NCBI GenBank assembly: GCA_015655365.1 | Contig: JAATFE010000246.1 | Location: forward strand, 1 to 9,028 | Direction: 5' to 3' | DNA from: Terriglobales bacterium | Lineage (GTDB): Bacteria > Acidobacteriota > Terriglobia > Terriglobales > Acidobacteriaceae | DNA: 9,028 nucleotides | Shown here: positions 1-7,276 of the stretch, piece by piece | Layout of the letters: each line of letters starts with the position of its first letter | Numbering within the stretch: the stretch's first letter is position 1 | Position numbers and translations under genes: made by a program | Notes under the pieces: model-generated | Seen by the model: only the letters and a program-made list of their open reading frames with translations | Database searches by the model: none | Told to the model about the DNA's origin: nothing

Positions 1-193
1 AACAGGCGGTGAAGCGATCGATCCCGTCACCGTTGCGCCGAATGAGCTTCACGGGTCGGGTATTCGCGGCGGCGTAAAACGCACCGTGTCGCCCGGCGAT
101 GTGATCGAGATTCCCGTGGGCGTTCCCCATCAGTTCTTTCTTGCCCCTGGAACCCAGATTACCTATTTGCTGGTCAAGATTGTCAAGCAGTAG
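1..193 (+). CDS. Cupin-domain protein, 3' end (partial)
   Basis: This is the C-terminal 63 residues of a gene that starts left of the window; the reading frame begins at base 2 and ends with TAG at 191-193. The visible part contains the second cupin motif: a turn reading PGDVIEIPVGVPHQFF, followed by a hydrophobic strand (ITYLLVKIV) that ends the protein. In cupins the histidine of the PxxxPH segment often helps bind metal, and VPHQF fits that position. The first cupin motif and any signal peptide lie outside the window, so the substrate and any catalytic role cannot be read. Proteins with a single cupin fold range from isomerases and dioxygenases to simple ligand-binding proteins. The gene converges on the minus-strand regulator at 314-1636, and the two share the hairpin at 253-292. 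I am confident of the cupin fold and make no functional claim. Confidence 0.72.
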   Translation, partial: TGGEAIDPVTVAPNELHGSGIRGGVKRTVSPGDVIEIPVGVPHQFFLAPGTQITYLLVKIVKQ

Positions 194-252
194 TCGAACC
201 CTTCTCGGAGCGCCAGTAACAAGGTGAGGCATCCGTAAGATGGTGTTCGATG

Positions 253-292
253 AAAAGGCCGTTGCTCCCTTCGAGGTGCAACGGCCTTTTTT
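253..292. terminator. Intrinsic terminator, probably bidirectional
   Basis: A perfect 13-bp inverted repeat has its left arm at 253-265 (AAAAGGCCGTTGC) and its right arm at 278-290, around a 12-nt loop. A run of six T ends the right arm at 287-292. On the minus strand the arm ends in TTTT. The hairpin lies 60 bp after the cupin stop codon and about 20 bp beyond the stop codon of the converging minus-strand gene, so it is placed to stop transcription from both sides. The structure is seen directly; termination is inferred from the GC stem plus U-tract. Confidence 0.9.
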
Positions 293-313
293 CGCTCCAA
301 CGGATGACGCTGC

Positions 314-1636
314 TTAGTTCAGGATTCGGCAGAGGATGTAAGAAGTCTCTGTGGGGATATTGTCCTTGAACTTGATCTTCAAAAGGACTTGATAATAGCG
401 CGGCATCTTGCCGCCGGCAGCCGCTTTCAGTTTGGTCACGATTTCTCGCGCAAAGCTCGCATCGGTAAAGGACTGAACCGCACCGAGCCGTCCCGTCGAT
501 CGACTGCTGGTGAAGCTAAGCACATTGGTCTGTCTCAGTGGTCCGGGAAGCAGCGTGACCAAGCCATAGATAATGCCTTCCTCGGAGGGTGCAAGCGAAT
601 ATTGATCGGCGAACATCGCCGGTTCTCCCGGCCGCGGATGAACGTTGCGAATGCCTTCCACAGAGGGGATCAACTGCGCTTCAAACGGCATCCCCTTCAA
701 TTGGTCGAAGAAAAGATTCTGTGCGCCCACAAATGCCACATTGTTGTCCGCAACCTGCTGCCAGGAGAGCTGGCTGGCCCTGACCAAAGAAAGATGCTTC
801 TCGCGCGGGCCGAGGAACTTTCCTAAAAGCAGGGATGTTTCCGCTTCGCCAAACGATGTGTAATAACGGCTCGGTTGAATATCGGTTCCGTCTTTACGGG
901 AAGTCAGCAATTTCAGATCGGAAGAATTGAGAAGATCTTTCCATTGGTTGAGGGACTGGTCGCGGTAATAGACGCGCGGAGTCGAACGCAATTCCACAAA
1001 CAGGGGGTCTTCAATGACCAGGATGAACGGCCGTTCCGAGATCGTCAGCGGCCCCCATAGAGCTTCCAGATCGGAAGTCCAGGGCCATGCCGAACCTGCT
1101 CCTCGAAGATCGAGGCTCGTCTCTCGTCCCAGGAAAAACGCACCGGCAAGGAGTGCCAGCAGTAAGCCGAGTCCAGGCAGAATGCGCAGCAAAAAGCGCG
1201 GACTGGCTTTGGCCGGCGGCTTGCCCGCGCCATCGGGAGCAAGATCGAGTTCTGCAACGGCCAAGACCTGAGGAACCGGTAGAGCAATTTCGCGCGGTTC
1301 GCAGGTCAGCCTAAACCGGCCCTTGGGAAGATCGACGATAAACGGATCTTCTTTTCCTTCGGTGTGATAATACTGCCCAAGCTTTTGCCGCAACCGCCCG
1401 ACTAAAATACGAACGCTGGCATTGTGCTGTGGATCGTAAGTGTCGGGTTTCCCCAGGCCTTCGATCGCGATCGTGTATTCCTTGAGTTGATCGGCTTCTC
1501 CCGACAGGGCTTTATCAGTCAAATAGCTCAGCAGCCGGCAAAGTACGCCCGAACTTCTGAACTCGTCGCTGGAAAGAATACGGTCGACCTGCTCACGCAA
1601 TTCCTGTTGCTGCATCTTCTTGTCTTCGAACCGCAT
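314..1636 (-). CDS. Membrane-anchored ToxR/CadC-like putative regulator (regulator A)
   Basis: This is a 440-residue protein in three parts. Residues about 10-115 form a charged domain with VRILVGRLRQKL at 75-86, followed by a strand-turn-strand ending in LPKGRFRLTCEP. This resembles the recognition helix and wing of OmpR/ToxR-type winged helices (…RLRKKL…GxGYxL). A linker rich in Pro and Ala follows, then one hydrophobic helix at about 148-170 (LLRILPGLGLLLALLAGAFF). Residues about 190-440 would be outside the cytoplasm if the N-terminus is inside. That part has alternating strand and helix character (for example NNVAFVGAQNLFFDQL) and I cannot name its family. Regulator B at the right edge has the same order of parts and alignable sequence. 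The gene is divergent from the TonB receptor, which suggests it may control it. No convincing Shine-Dalgarno precedes the first ATG, and the ATG at codon 8 (1613-1615) is an alternative start. DNA binding is inferred from resemblance only. Confidence 0.8.
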   Translation of the reverse strand: MRFEDKKMQQQELREQVDRILSSDEFRSSGVLCRLLSYLTDKALSGEADQLKEYTIAIEGLGKPDTYDPQHNASVRILVGRLRQKLGQYYHTEGKEDPFIVDLPKGRFRLTCEPREIALPVPQVLAVAELDLAPDGAGKPPAKASPRFLLRILPGLGLLLALLAGAFFLGRETSLDLRGAGSAWPWTSDLEALWGPLTISERPFILVIEDPLFVELRSTPRVYYRDQSLNQWKDLLNSSDLKLLTSRKDGTDIQPSRYYTSFGEAETSLLLGKFLGPREKHLSLVRASQLSWQQVADNNVAFVGAQNLFFDQLKGMPFEAQLIPSVEGIRNVHPRPGEPAMFADQYSLAPSEEGIIYGLVTLLPGPLRQTNVLSFTSSRSTGRLGAVQSFTDASFAREIVTKLKAAAGGKMPRYYQVLLKIKFKDNIPTETSYILCRILN

Positions 1637-1664
1637 TCTAGGCGAATGTCGGCCTCTTACAATC

Positions 1665-1686
1665 CTCTATCAATTTGGATATAGAG
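1665..1686. promoter_or_regulatory. Inverted repeat upstream of regulator A
   Basis: CTCTAT at 1665-1670 is mirrored by ATAGAG at 1681-1686 across a 10-nt AT-rich spacer. It lies about 30 bp upstream of the regulator A start codon, where an operator or a 5'-leader hairpin could act. With six base pairs per arm it could be chance. Confidence 0.25.
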
Positions 1687-2070
1687 ACATGCTTCGTGCC
1701 TTTTAGACGCACCCGAGCGAAGACCCGATGCAAAAATTTCAAAGGCCATTGATGGTAGAAAACACCTTTCGCAGACTCCTCACAACAATATCAATATTAC
1801 TGTCGCGAGGCGGAGTGAGGCAAATTGCGGCTAGGCCACTCTTCCTGAAGCAAAGGGATTCTGCCTTGGCAAGACGCTGAAGGCACGGAAGTTGCGCAGA
1901 TGTGAAGCGATCTCTTCGGCGTAGCCCAATGCAGTGTCGGCGTGCGTACTCATGCATCGTTGCTGCACACCCTCCAGGGCCGCGATGACATGCATTCTCC
2001 GACACGTTTGGCTCCGACCACAATCAAGATGCAGATCTTCGCCAGCCATGCAGGATCGCAACAAGTGACA

Positions 2071-2092
2071 GGTTACAGACATGTATGTAACC
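2071..2092. promoter_or_regulatory. 22-bp near-perfect palindrome, candidate operator
   Basis: The outer half-sites GGTTACA (2071-2077) and TGTAACC (2086-2092) are exact reverse complements, and the centre is the palindrome ACATGT (2079-2084). Only the pair at 2078 and 2085 (G and A) breaks symmetry, so 20 of 22 bases are symmetric. Such long dyads are typical of sites for dimeric repressors or activators. The site lies about 215 bp before the TonB receptor start and about 435 bp before regulator A. It could control either gene. The protein that binds is unknown. Confidence 0.6.
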
Positions 2093-2124
2093 CGTCTTTC
2101 GATAAAAACTGGGGCTCGGATCAA

Positions 2125-2130
2125 TATGAT
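2125..2130 (+). promoter_or_regulatory. Possible -10 element for the TonB receptor
   Basis: TATGAT matches the sigma-70 -10 consensus at five of six positions and lies about 33 bp downstream of the 22-bp dyad. No good -35 hexamer sits 16-18 bp upstream. If the element is real, the dyad would be centred near -55, an activator-like position. The call rests on one short hexamer, so confidence is low. Confidence 0.2.
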
Positions 2131-2293
2131 CGTGAATTGTTCGGAAGAACTCTGTGAATCTGTCGCGAAAAAGTGCAACAGAACGAAAGTGAAGAAAAAC
2201 AAGCGAACGGCGTGAGGAAAGAATATGCCATCAGCTGATCGTGCCACGCTGCATAGAAAAGCTTTACAGATGGATCGTTAATCGAAAATCAAC

Positions 2294-2297
2294 GGAG
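2294..2297 (+). promoter_or_regulatory. Ribosome binding site choosing the receptor start
   Basis: GGAG at 2294-2297 ends 8 nt before the ATG at 2306, good spacing for that start. The ATG at 2301 is in another frame and only 3 nt away. A perfect AGGAGG at 2342-2347 lies inside the coding region, but the next ATGs (2362, 2368, 2377) are out of frame and too far for ideal spacing. Confidence 0.5.
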
Positions 2298-2305
2298 AAA
2301 ATGGA

Positions 2306-5300
2306 ATGGACACTAGTCAGGCAATACATTGCACAACTTTCAGGAGGAGAATCACATCCACATGCGCATGGTTCGCATGTCTTCTGTTGTTCTCGCTTGC
2401 AATGCTTTCGGAAAGTGCCAGTGCGCAGGAGTTCCACGGAACCATCAGCGGCGTGGTCATCGATGGTTTGCATAAACCCGTCGCCAAGGCTCGGGTCACT
2501 GCCACGGCCGTCGATACGAATGCGAAGGCAGAGACGATCACCGGCAAAGACGGCGAGTATACGATTCCGGCGCTCTCACCAGGCAAATACGAAATTCAAG
2601 TCGTCGCCCGCTCTTTTAAAACCTTCATCCGCAAGGGCATCGGCATCGATGCCGGCGCGCATCCTACGGTTAATTTCATCCTGGTTCCAGGAAGCGTTTC
2701 AGAGACCGTCGTCCTAACCGCCGACGTCTCGATGACCGGATCCGCAGATTCGGCCACGGCGCAAAGCGTTGGCACCGCCCAGGTCTCTGCGCTGCCCAAC
2801 GATGGAGCAACACCCGTCATGCTCGCGCTGGTCTCAGTGGGCGTTTCAGGCACCGGCGCTCCAGGCCAGTCGCAGCCCTACGGAACCAACAATCCATCTC
2901 TGATCTCAATGGGTGGTACACCCGCCCAAACCAGCGAAATCCAGGTGGACGGCAGCCCCGACAACGACTGGCGCATGAAGGTGGCCTACAATCCGCCTTT
3001 CACCATCATTCAGCAGGTTCGTACCCACACCTTTGAGCCCGATGCTGCCTATGGCCACACCGGCGGCGGCATCATGAACCAGGTGACAAAGGGTGGATCG
3101 AACGGTTTTCACGGCTCCACCTACGAATTCAACCAGGTGTCGGCCATGAAGGCCAATTCCTACTTCAACAACCGCAATGGCGTGCACAAGCCTCTGACCC
3201 GCTACAACCAATACGGCGTGAACGCCGGGGGCCCCATCTTTCTTCCGCACTTGTACGACGGGCGCAATAGGCTCTTCTGGAACTTTTCCTGGGAAGGCGT
3301 CCGCGATGCGACCGCTCTGCCCGGCTATATCACGGTGCCCACCGTCGCGGAAAGAACCGGCGATTTTTCGCAATTGCTGAATTTGGGATCGAACTTCCAG
3401 ATCTACGATCCCTCCACCGCCACTGTCAATGCTCAGGGCGTCATCACCCGTCAGCCCTTTGCGAACAATATCGTGAAGAATCCCACGGGCGGTCTCAACC
3501 CGGTCGCTCTTGCCTACCTCAAATACTATCCGTTGCCCAATACGTTGGGGAACGCGGACGGCTTGGACAACTATTTCACCAATTTCGTCGTGCGCAATTT
3601 TTATGACGATCAAATTGGCAGAATCGACTTTGCTCCCAGCAAGCGCGATTCCGTCCTCTTCACTTTCAGGCATACCAATTATCTGAAGCCGCTCAACTAC
3701 GATTACGCGAACAACGAAGCTATGGGATCGACCGAGCATCGCGGCAACTGGGGCGCCATGCTCGACAATGTGTACACGATCAACCCGACCACCGTCGCCG
3801 ACGTTCGCATCAACTGGCTCCATTTCGTTGAAACCAACGCCGCTCCCAGTGCCGGAATGGATGCGACAACTCTCAATTTCCCCGGCAACATGGGTTCCTC
3901 TTCCGCGTATAAGGAGATGCCGGCTATCAACTTCGGCTCCACCTGCACGGACAACAATTCCTCCGCAACCTATCAGTGCATCGGATCCGGAGCCAACTCG
4001 GGGTCGACGTTTACCGCGCCAAGTTATACAGGAGTCGACAACTACCAGGTCTTCGCCAATATCTCGAAGCGGTTGAACAATCACACCCTCAAGGCCGGAG
4101 TGGATGTTCGTCAGTCGCGCCGTTTTCAAATCACCTGGACAAACGCCAATGGCGCCTTCAACTTTGCTCAGGACTTCACCAAGTCTGCCAGCAACGGGTC
4201 GGCATCGCCCTTGGGCCAAGATCTCGCCGCCTTCCTGCTCGGACTGCCTTCTTCGGGCAGCTTTCAGAGCAATTCCTTTGGCGCGATCAAAAACGACTAT
4301 CTTGCTTTCTTCCTGCAAGACGATTGGCGCGTGTCGAACAACCTGACCGTCAACCTTGGCGTGCGCTATGAGCACGACTTCCCGATGACCGAGCGCCACA
4401 ATCGCGTAGTGAACGGCTTCGATCTTGCCGATCCGAATCCAGTTGCAGCGGCTGCGGTCGCGGCATACGACAAGAAGCCGATCGCACAGCTTCCCGCGGG
4501 CAGTTTCTTCGTCCCCGGTGGACTGACCTTTGCCTCAAGCGCCCATCCGCAGATCTTCGATACTCCGAGCCACATGTTCAGCCCGCGCGTCGGCTTCGCA
4601 TGGACGCCCCAGGTGTTGGACAACAAGTCCGTGGTTCGTGGTGGATTTGGCCTGTTCGTATTTCCCATCACTATCACGCAGAACATGAATCAGGAAGGAT
4701 TTACTCAATCCACTCCGTTCGTGGCAACCAATGACAACTACTTGAGTGCGGCCAGCACCCTGTCTAATCCGTTCCCCTCCGGCATTCAAGCTCCGGCCGG
4801 TTCCGCGAACGGCTTGTCCACCTTTGACGGTCAGGCGATCACCTACTTCAATCCCAATCAGCGTGCGGGTTATTCGGAGAGGTGGCAACTGCAAATCCAA
4901 CGTCCCGTCGGCAAAGACTCGATGGTCGAGGCCAGCTACATTGGCAATCACGCCGTCCGCCTTCAGGTTTCCGATACGCAGTTGAACGACATTCCCGCCA
5001 TCTATCAGAGCCGGCTCAACGTCCGTGATGACGCCTTGATTTCTACCTTGACTTCGTCGGTAGCCAATCCTTTCCAGGGATTGCTTCCGGGAACAGCCAT
5101 GAACGGCTCTACCGTGAGCGCGGCTCAATTGCTGGCGCCGTTTCCTGAATTTCCGCAGTCCAGCAGTACGACGGGCGGAGTCGACGAACAGAACACCAAC
5201 AACGGTTCCTCGAACTTCGAGAGCCTCAACCTGCGCGCCGATCACAGACTCTCGCATGGCTTCTTTGTTACCTCCAACTACACATGGTCGAAGCTGATCG

Positions 5301-5881
5301 AGGAAACTACCAAACTCAACAACGTCGACACCCGCTACGAAAAGAGAATCGCCTCGTATGACCACACGCACCATCTCTCGGTGGCCGGAACGTATGAGGT
5401 TCCCTTCGGGAAAGGAAAGGCTTTTCTGGCCAGGCCGGGCCTGGTGGAAAAGCTGGTTGGCTCCTGGAGTGTAAACGGTTCCTTCACCATGCAGTCGGGA
5501 GCCCCGGTGGTGTGGGGCAACGTGATTTACAACGGTGGACCTCTCCAATGGAGCGCCCGCAAAACAACCTCTACCGCGTTTGACACGACTCAGTTCAACA
5601 CAAACTCCAAACAGCAACTCCAGTACAACATCAGGACCTTCCCGTCGACGTTTGGAAGATATCGGCAAGACGGTATCGACGCCGTCAATGCTTCCGTCTT
5701 CAAGGGAGTTCCTCTCGGCAGGTTGGCCGCATTGCAACTGCGGTTCGAGTCCTACAACGTTCTCAATCACCCCACCTTCAACGCACCCAATGTCAGCCCG
5801 ACCAGTTCGGCGTTCGGAACGATCACCGGCCAGTACAATCTGCCCCGGTCGGTCCAAATGTCGGGCCGGATCATCTGGTAG
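2306..5881 (+). CDS. Oar-like TonB-dependent outer-membrane receptor
   Basis: This is a 1191-residue outer-membrane receptor of the Oar-like type common in Acidobacteriota. A signal peptide covers about residues 1-40: RRR, then a hydrophobic core (CLLLFSLAML), then cleavage likely after ASA. Residues about 44-130 form a carboxypeptidase-regulatory-like beta sandwich (GTISGVVIDGLHKPVAKA… KDGEYTIPALSPGKYEIQV). ETVVLTAD at 133-140 resembles a TonB box. A plug-like region follows at about 150-275, with QVDGSPDN and the motif GGSNGFHGSTYEF. The rest is beta-barrel, rich in aromatic and Asn/Thr strands, ending in MSGRIIW; a C-terminal aromatic residue is the usual signal for outer-membrane assembly. 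The receptor should import or bind a large ligand using TonB-ExbBD energy. The substrate cannot be read from sequence; plant or microbial polymers are common guesses for this family. It is transcribed alone, divergent from regulator A, and ends at its own hairpin. Length and ends look intact. Confidence 0.93.
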   Translation: MDTSQAIHCTTFRRRITSTCAWFACLLLFSLAMLSESASAQEFHGTISGVVIDGLHKPVAKARVTATAVDTNAKAETITGKDGEYTIPALSPGKYEIQVVARSFKTFIRKGIGIDAGAHPTVNFILVPGSVSETVVLTADVSMTGSADSATAQSVGTAQVSALPNDGATPVMLALVSVGVSGTGAPGQSQPYGTNNPSLISMGGTPAQTSEIQVDGSPDNDWRMKVAYNPPFTIIQQVRTHTFEPDAAYGHTGGGIMNQVTKGGSNGFHGSTYEFNQVSAMKANSYFNNRNGVHKPLTRYNQYGVNAGGPIFLPHLYDGRNRLFWNFSWEGVRDATALPGYITVPTVAERTGDFSQLLNLGSNFQIYDPSTATVNAQGVITRQPFANNIVKNPTGGLNPVALAYLKYYPLPNTLGNADGLDNYFTNFVVRNFYDDQIGRIDFAPSKRDSVLFTFRHTNYLKPLNYDYANNEAMGSTEHRGNWGAMLDNVYTINPTTVADVRINWLHFVETNAAPSAGMDATTLNFPGNMGSSSAYKEMPAINFGSTCTDNNSSATYQCIGSGANSGSTFTAPSYTGVDNYQVFANISKRLNNHTLKAGVDVRQSRRFQITWTNANGAFNFAQDFTKSASNGSASPLGQDLAAFLLGLPSSGSFQSNSFGAIKNDYLAFFLQDDWRVSNNLTVNLGVRYEHDFPMTERHNRVVNGFDLADPNPVAAAAVAAYDKKPIAQLPAGSFFVPGGLTFASSAHPQIFDTPSHMFSPRVGFAWTPQVLDNKSVVRGGFGLFVFPITITQNMNQEGFTQSTPFVATNDNYLSAASTLSNPFPSGIQAPAGSANGLSTFDGQAITYFNPNQRAGYSERWQLQIQRPVGKDSMVEASYIGNHAVRLQVSDTQLNDIPAIYQSRLNVRDDALISTLTSSVANPFQGLLPGTAMNGSTVSAAQLLAPFPEFPQSSSTTGGVDEQNTNNGSSNFESLNLRADHRLSHGFFVTSNYTWSKLIEETTKLNNVDTRYEKRIASYDHTHHLSVAGTYEVPFGKGKAFLARPGLVEKLVGSWSVNGSFTMQSGAPVVWGNVIYNGGPLQWSARKTTSTAFDTTQFNTNSKQQLQYNIRTFPSTFGRYRQDGIDAVNASVFKGVPLGRLAALQLRFESYNVLNHPTFNAPNVSPTSSAFGTITGQYNLPRSVQMSGRIIW

Positions 5882-5893
5882 TTACAACCCTGG

Positions 5894-5932
5894 GAATGAG
5901 GATGCGCAAGCATCCTCATTCTCATTCTCTTG
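5894..5932 (+). terminator. Terminator of the TonB receptor gene
   Basis: A perfect 12-bp stem pairs GAATGAGGATGC (5894-5905) with 5910-5921, closed by a GCAA tetraloop of the stable GNRA class. It is followed by a pyrimidine-rich tail (TCATTCTCTT), not a pure T run. It begins 13 nt after the receptor stop codon, so it very likely ends that transcript, perhaps less sharply than a canonical U-tract terminator. Confidence 0.8.
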
Positions 5933-6124
5933 ATGCATCCCGCTATAGGAATGCCGCAATCGTCAACCCATTCATTGGCGCGGTTGCCAAAAGCTTCTGC
6001 CTCCTGCCTCTACGGTTCTCTCACGCAAGGCAACCGGCGTCTCTATAAGTGCTATCGCTGGTGCTGACGGGGTTGTTCTTCCCGAAAGCCGCAATTGAGA
6101 TCTTCAGTAAGCTGTGCGGCTGAC

Positions 6125-6138
6125 CATGCCGCGGCATG
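6125..6138. promoter_or_regulatory. 14-bp perfect palindrome upstream of the permease
   Basis: CATGCCGCGGCATG is fully self-complementary and lies about 180 bp before the permease start. It could be an operator half-cluster, or chance in GC-rich DNA. It includes a SacII-type CCGCGG core. No second copy was seen in the window. Confidence 0.25.
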
Positions 6139-6307
6139 TATATCTGCCGTAGAAAACCGTCCATGACTTTGCAACGATAAAGAATTTCCGGCTTAGCCCG
6201 TCCGGTGCCCCATCGACAGCAAAGTAGTCCTGCGATGGATGGTTACCCACACACGGAACGATGCGGTCGAACTCTGCCGGGATTCATCGGCAAACAGACT
6301 TGAGTAA

Positions 6308-6314
6308 AAGGTGA
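6308..6314 (+). promoter_or_regulatory. Ribosome binding site favouring the ATG at 6317
   Basis: AAGGTGA matches the 3' half of the Shine-Dalgarno consensus (AGGAGGTGA). Its GG core ends 5 nt before ATG 6317. The in-frame GTG at 6311 lies inside this sequence and has only a weak GAG upstream, so the ATG is the better start. Confidence 0.6.
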
Positions 6315-6316
6315 TT

Positions 6317-7276
6317 ATGAGTCCAGTTGAAGTGCAAGAAACGCCAATGACGCATACTGCAGATCGTCCTGCTACGGCCAATGCCGCAGTTATCGAGCCG
6401 CGCGCCGGGAAAAAGATGCTTTGGATGGCAGTAGGAACGACTGCTGTCATCGTCTCTGCACTGGCTTTGTGGATGGCTCACGGCCTGAGTAGTCAGACAT
6501 TCGTAGGATTTCCTCTATGGCAGATGATCGCAATCGTCGAGATATTGTTTCTTGCCGGTGTCATGAGCGGTCTTTCCGGATTCGGATTTTCGGCCATCGG
6601 ATCCTCATGCCTTCTATTCATGTCGCCCAAGTTAGGCGTGCCTTTGCTCATGGCGTTGTCGACCGCCAATCAATTTATGTCTTTGAGTCAATTGAGAAAA
6701 GATATGCCGAAGACGTGGAAGGATGCTTGGCCAAATGGCACGGTCCCATACGTCTTGGGTGGAGTAATTGGCGTGCCGCTGGGCATCTGGCTTCTCAATC
6801 ACCTTCCGGCAGGAAAATTGATGTTGGTCTTCGGCGCGTTTCTTACTTTGTATGCAGCCTATTCGTTGCTCAAGCCTGCGAGCGCAAAGTTGAAAGTTAC
6901 AGGCGGCGCAGCCAGCGGAATCACTGTGGGATTCATTGGCGGCACGGTGGGAGGGTTTACCGCGTTCCCAGGTGCCGCGGTTGTGGTGTGGACTGGTTTG
7001 AGAGATCTTCCCAAGCAGGTGACAAGATCGATCGTGCAGCCATACATCCTGGTATTGCAGATCATCTCGCTGGCTGTAACTGCTTGTGTCTACTCGTCGA
7101 CCTTCGGAAGCCGCTTCTGGGTATTGTTGGCTATCACTTTGCCCATCGTTTTGCCCGGTACGATCAGTGGCGTCTTGCTCTACAGGCGCATATCCGACCT
7201 GAACTTCAGGAGAGTCTCTTTCATCTTGTTGGGAATCTCCGGAGTCGGTCTCCTTGTTAAAGTGCTTCTAAAGTAA
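6317..7276 (+). CDS. TauE/SafE (TSUP) family membrane permease
   Basis: A 319-residue integral membrane protein of the TSUP family (sulfite exporter TauE/SafE-like). About 32 polar residues precede the first membrane helix (about 34-54). Seven to eight more helices follow in two halves. Each half carries the glycine-rich hallmark of the family: LSGFGFSAIG near residue 86 and GGTVGGFTAFPG near 208. The conserved 'ALSTANQF' and 'GGVIGVPLGIWLL' segments lie between them. Family members move small sulfur or organic anions such as sulfite, sulfoacetate or thiosulfate, often by proton coupling, but family membership alone does not set the substrate. No sulfur-metabolism gene is nearby. The gene is flanked by an intact receptor upstream and a receptor remnant immediately downstream, so its position looks like the result of a rearrangement. 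An upstream GTG at 6311 would add two residues. The family call is strong; the substrate is unknown. Confidence 0.88.
   Translation: MSPVEVQETPMTHTADRPATANAAVIEPRAGKKMLWMAVGTTAVIVSALALWMAHGLSSQTFVGFPLWQMIAIVEILFLAGVMSGLSGFGFSAIGSSCLLFMSPKLGVPLLMALSTANQFMSLSQLRKDMPKTWKDAWPNGTVPYVLGGVIGVPLGIWLLNHLPAGKLMLVFGAFLTLYAAYSLLKPASAKLKVTGGAASGITVGFIGGTVGGFTAFPGAAVVVWTGLRDLPKQVTRSIVQPYILVLQIISLAVTACVYSSTFGSRFWVLLAITLPIVLPGTISGVLLYRRISDLNFRRVSFILLGISGVGLLVKVLLK

Larger units (their letters stand above)
1637..2305. other. Long divergent intergenic region
   Basis: These roughly 670 bp separate the divergent regulator A and TonB receptor genes. They should hold both promoters. The clearest element is the dyad at 2071-2092; a weaker inverted repeat lies at 1665-1686. 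Open frames of up to 138 codons on the minus strand and 71 on the plus strand cross the region. None gives a protein I recognise or has a good ribosome binding site, so I leave the region non-coding. The segment 1840-2060 has a more coding-like, GC-richer composition than 2090-2305, and a degraded gene there cannot be excluded. No tRNA or known riboswitch is evident. Confidence 0.55.
5933..6316. other. Intergenic region before the TSUP permease
   Basis: About 380 bp without a recognisable gene on either strand. It must carry the permease promoter if the receptor hairpin terminates efficiently. TATAAG at 6044-6049 is -10-like but lacks a good -35. The only clear symmetry is the 14-bp palindrome at 6125-6138. 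I see no receptor-like coding remnant here, unlike the stretch after the permease. Confidence 0.5.

Noticed and set aside
1831..2247. 138-codon minus-strand frame in the divergent region, with a hydrophobic N-terminus
   Set aside because: It covers the likely receptor promoter and the 22-bp dyad, and has no family resemblance or convincing start. Only its 3' half looks coding, and that is noted as a finding.
2906..4399. 497-codon open frame on the minus strand inside the receptor gene
   Set aside because: It is antisense to a clearly real receptor gene. The translation is Val/Gly/Arg-rich with no recognisable domain, as expected from a GC-biased codon shadow.
4535..5857. 440-codon open frame on the minus strand inside the receptor gene
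   Set aside because: It is a shadow of the receptor coding frame. It has no domain, no membrane or signal features, and no ribosome binding site of note.
5894..5921. Hairpin considered as an IS end or attachment site
   Set aside because: It has no partner copy or target duplication in the window, and its place just after the receptor stop codon fits a terminator.
6517..7260. 247-codon plus-strand frame within the TSUP permease
   Set aside because: It lies in another frame of a gene with clear TSUP motifs and membrane helices; its translation is Arg/Cys/Trp-rich noise.
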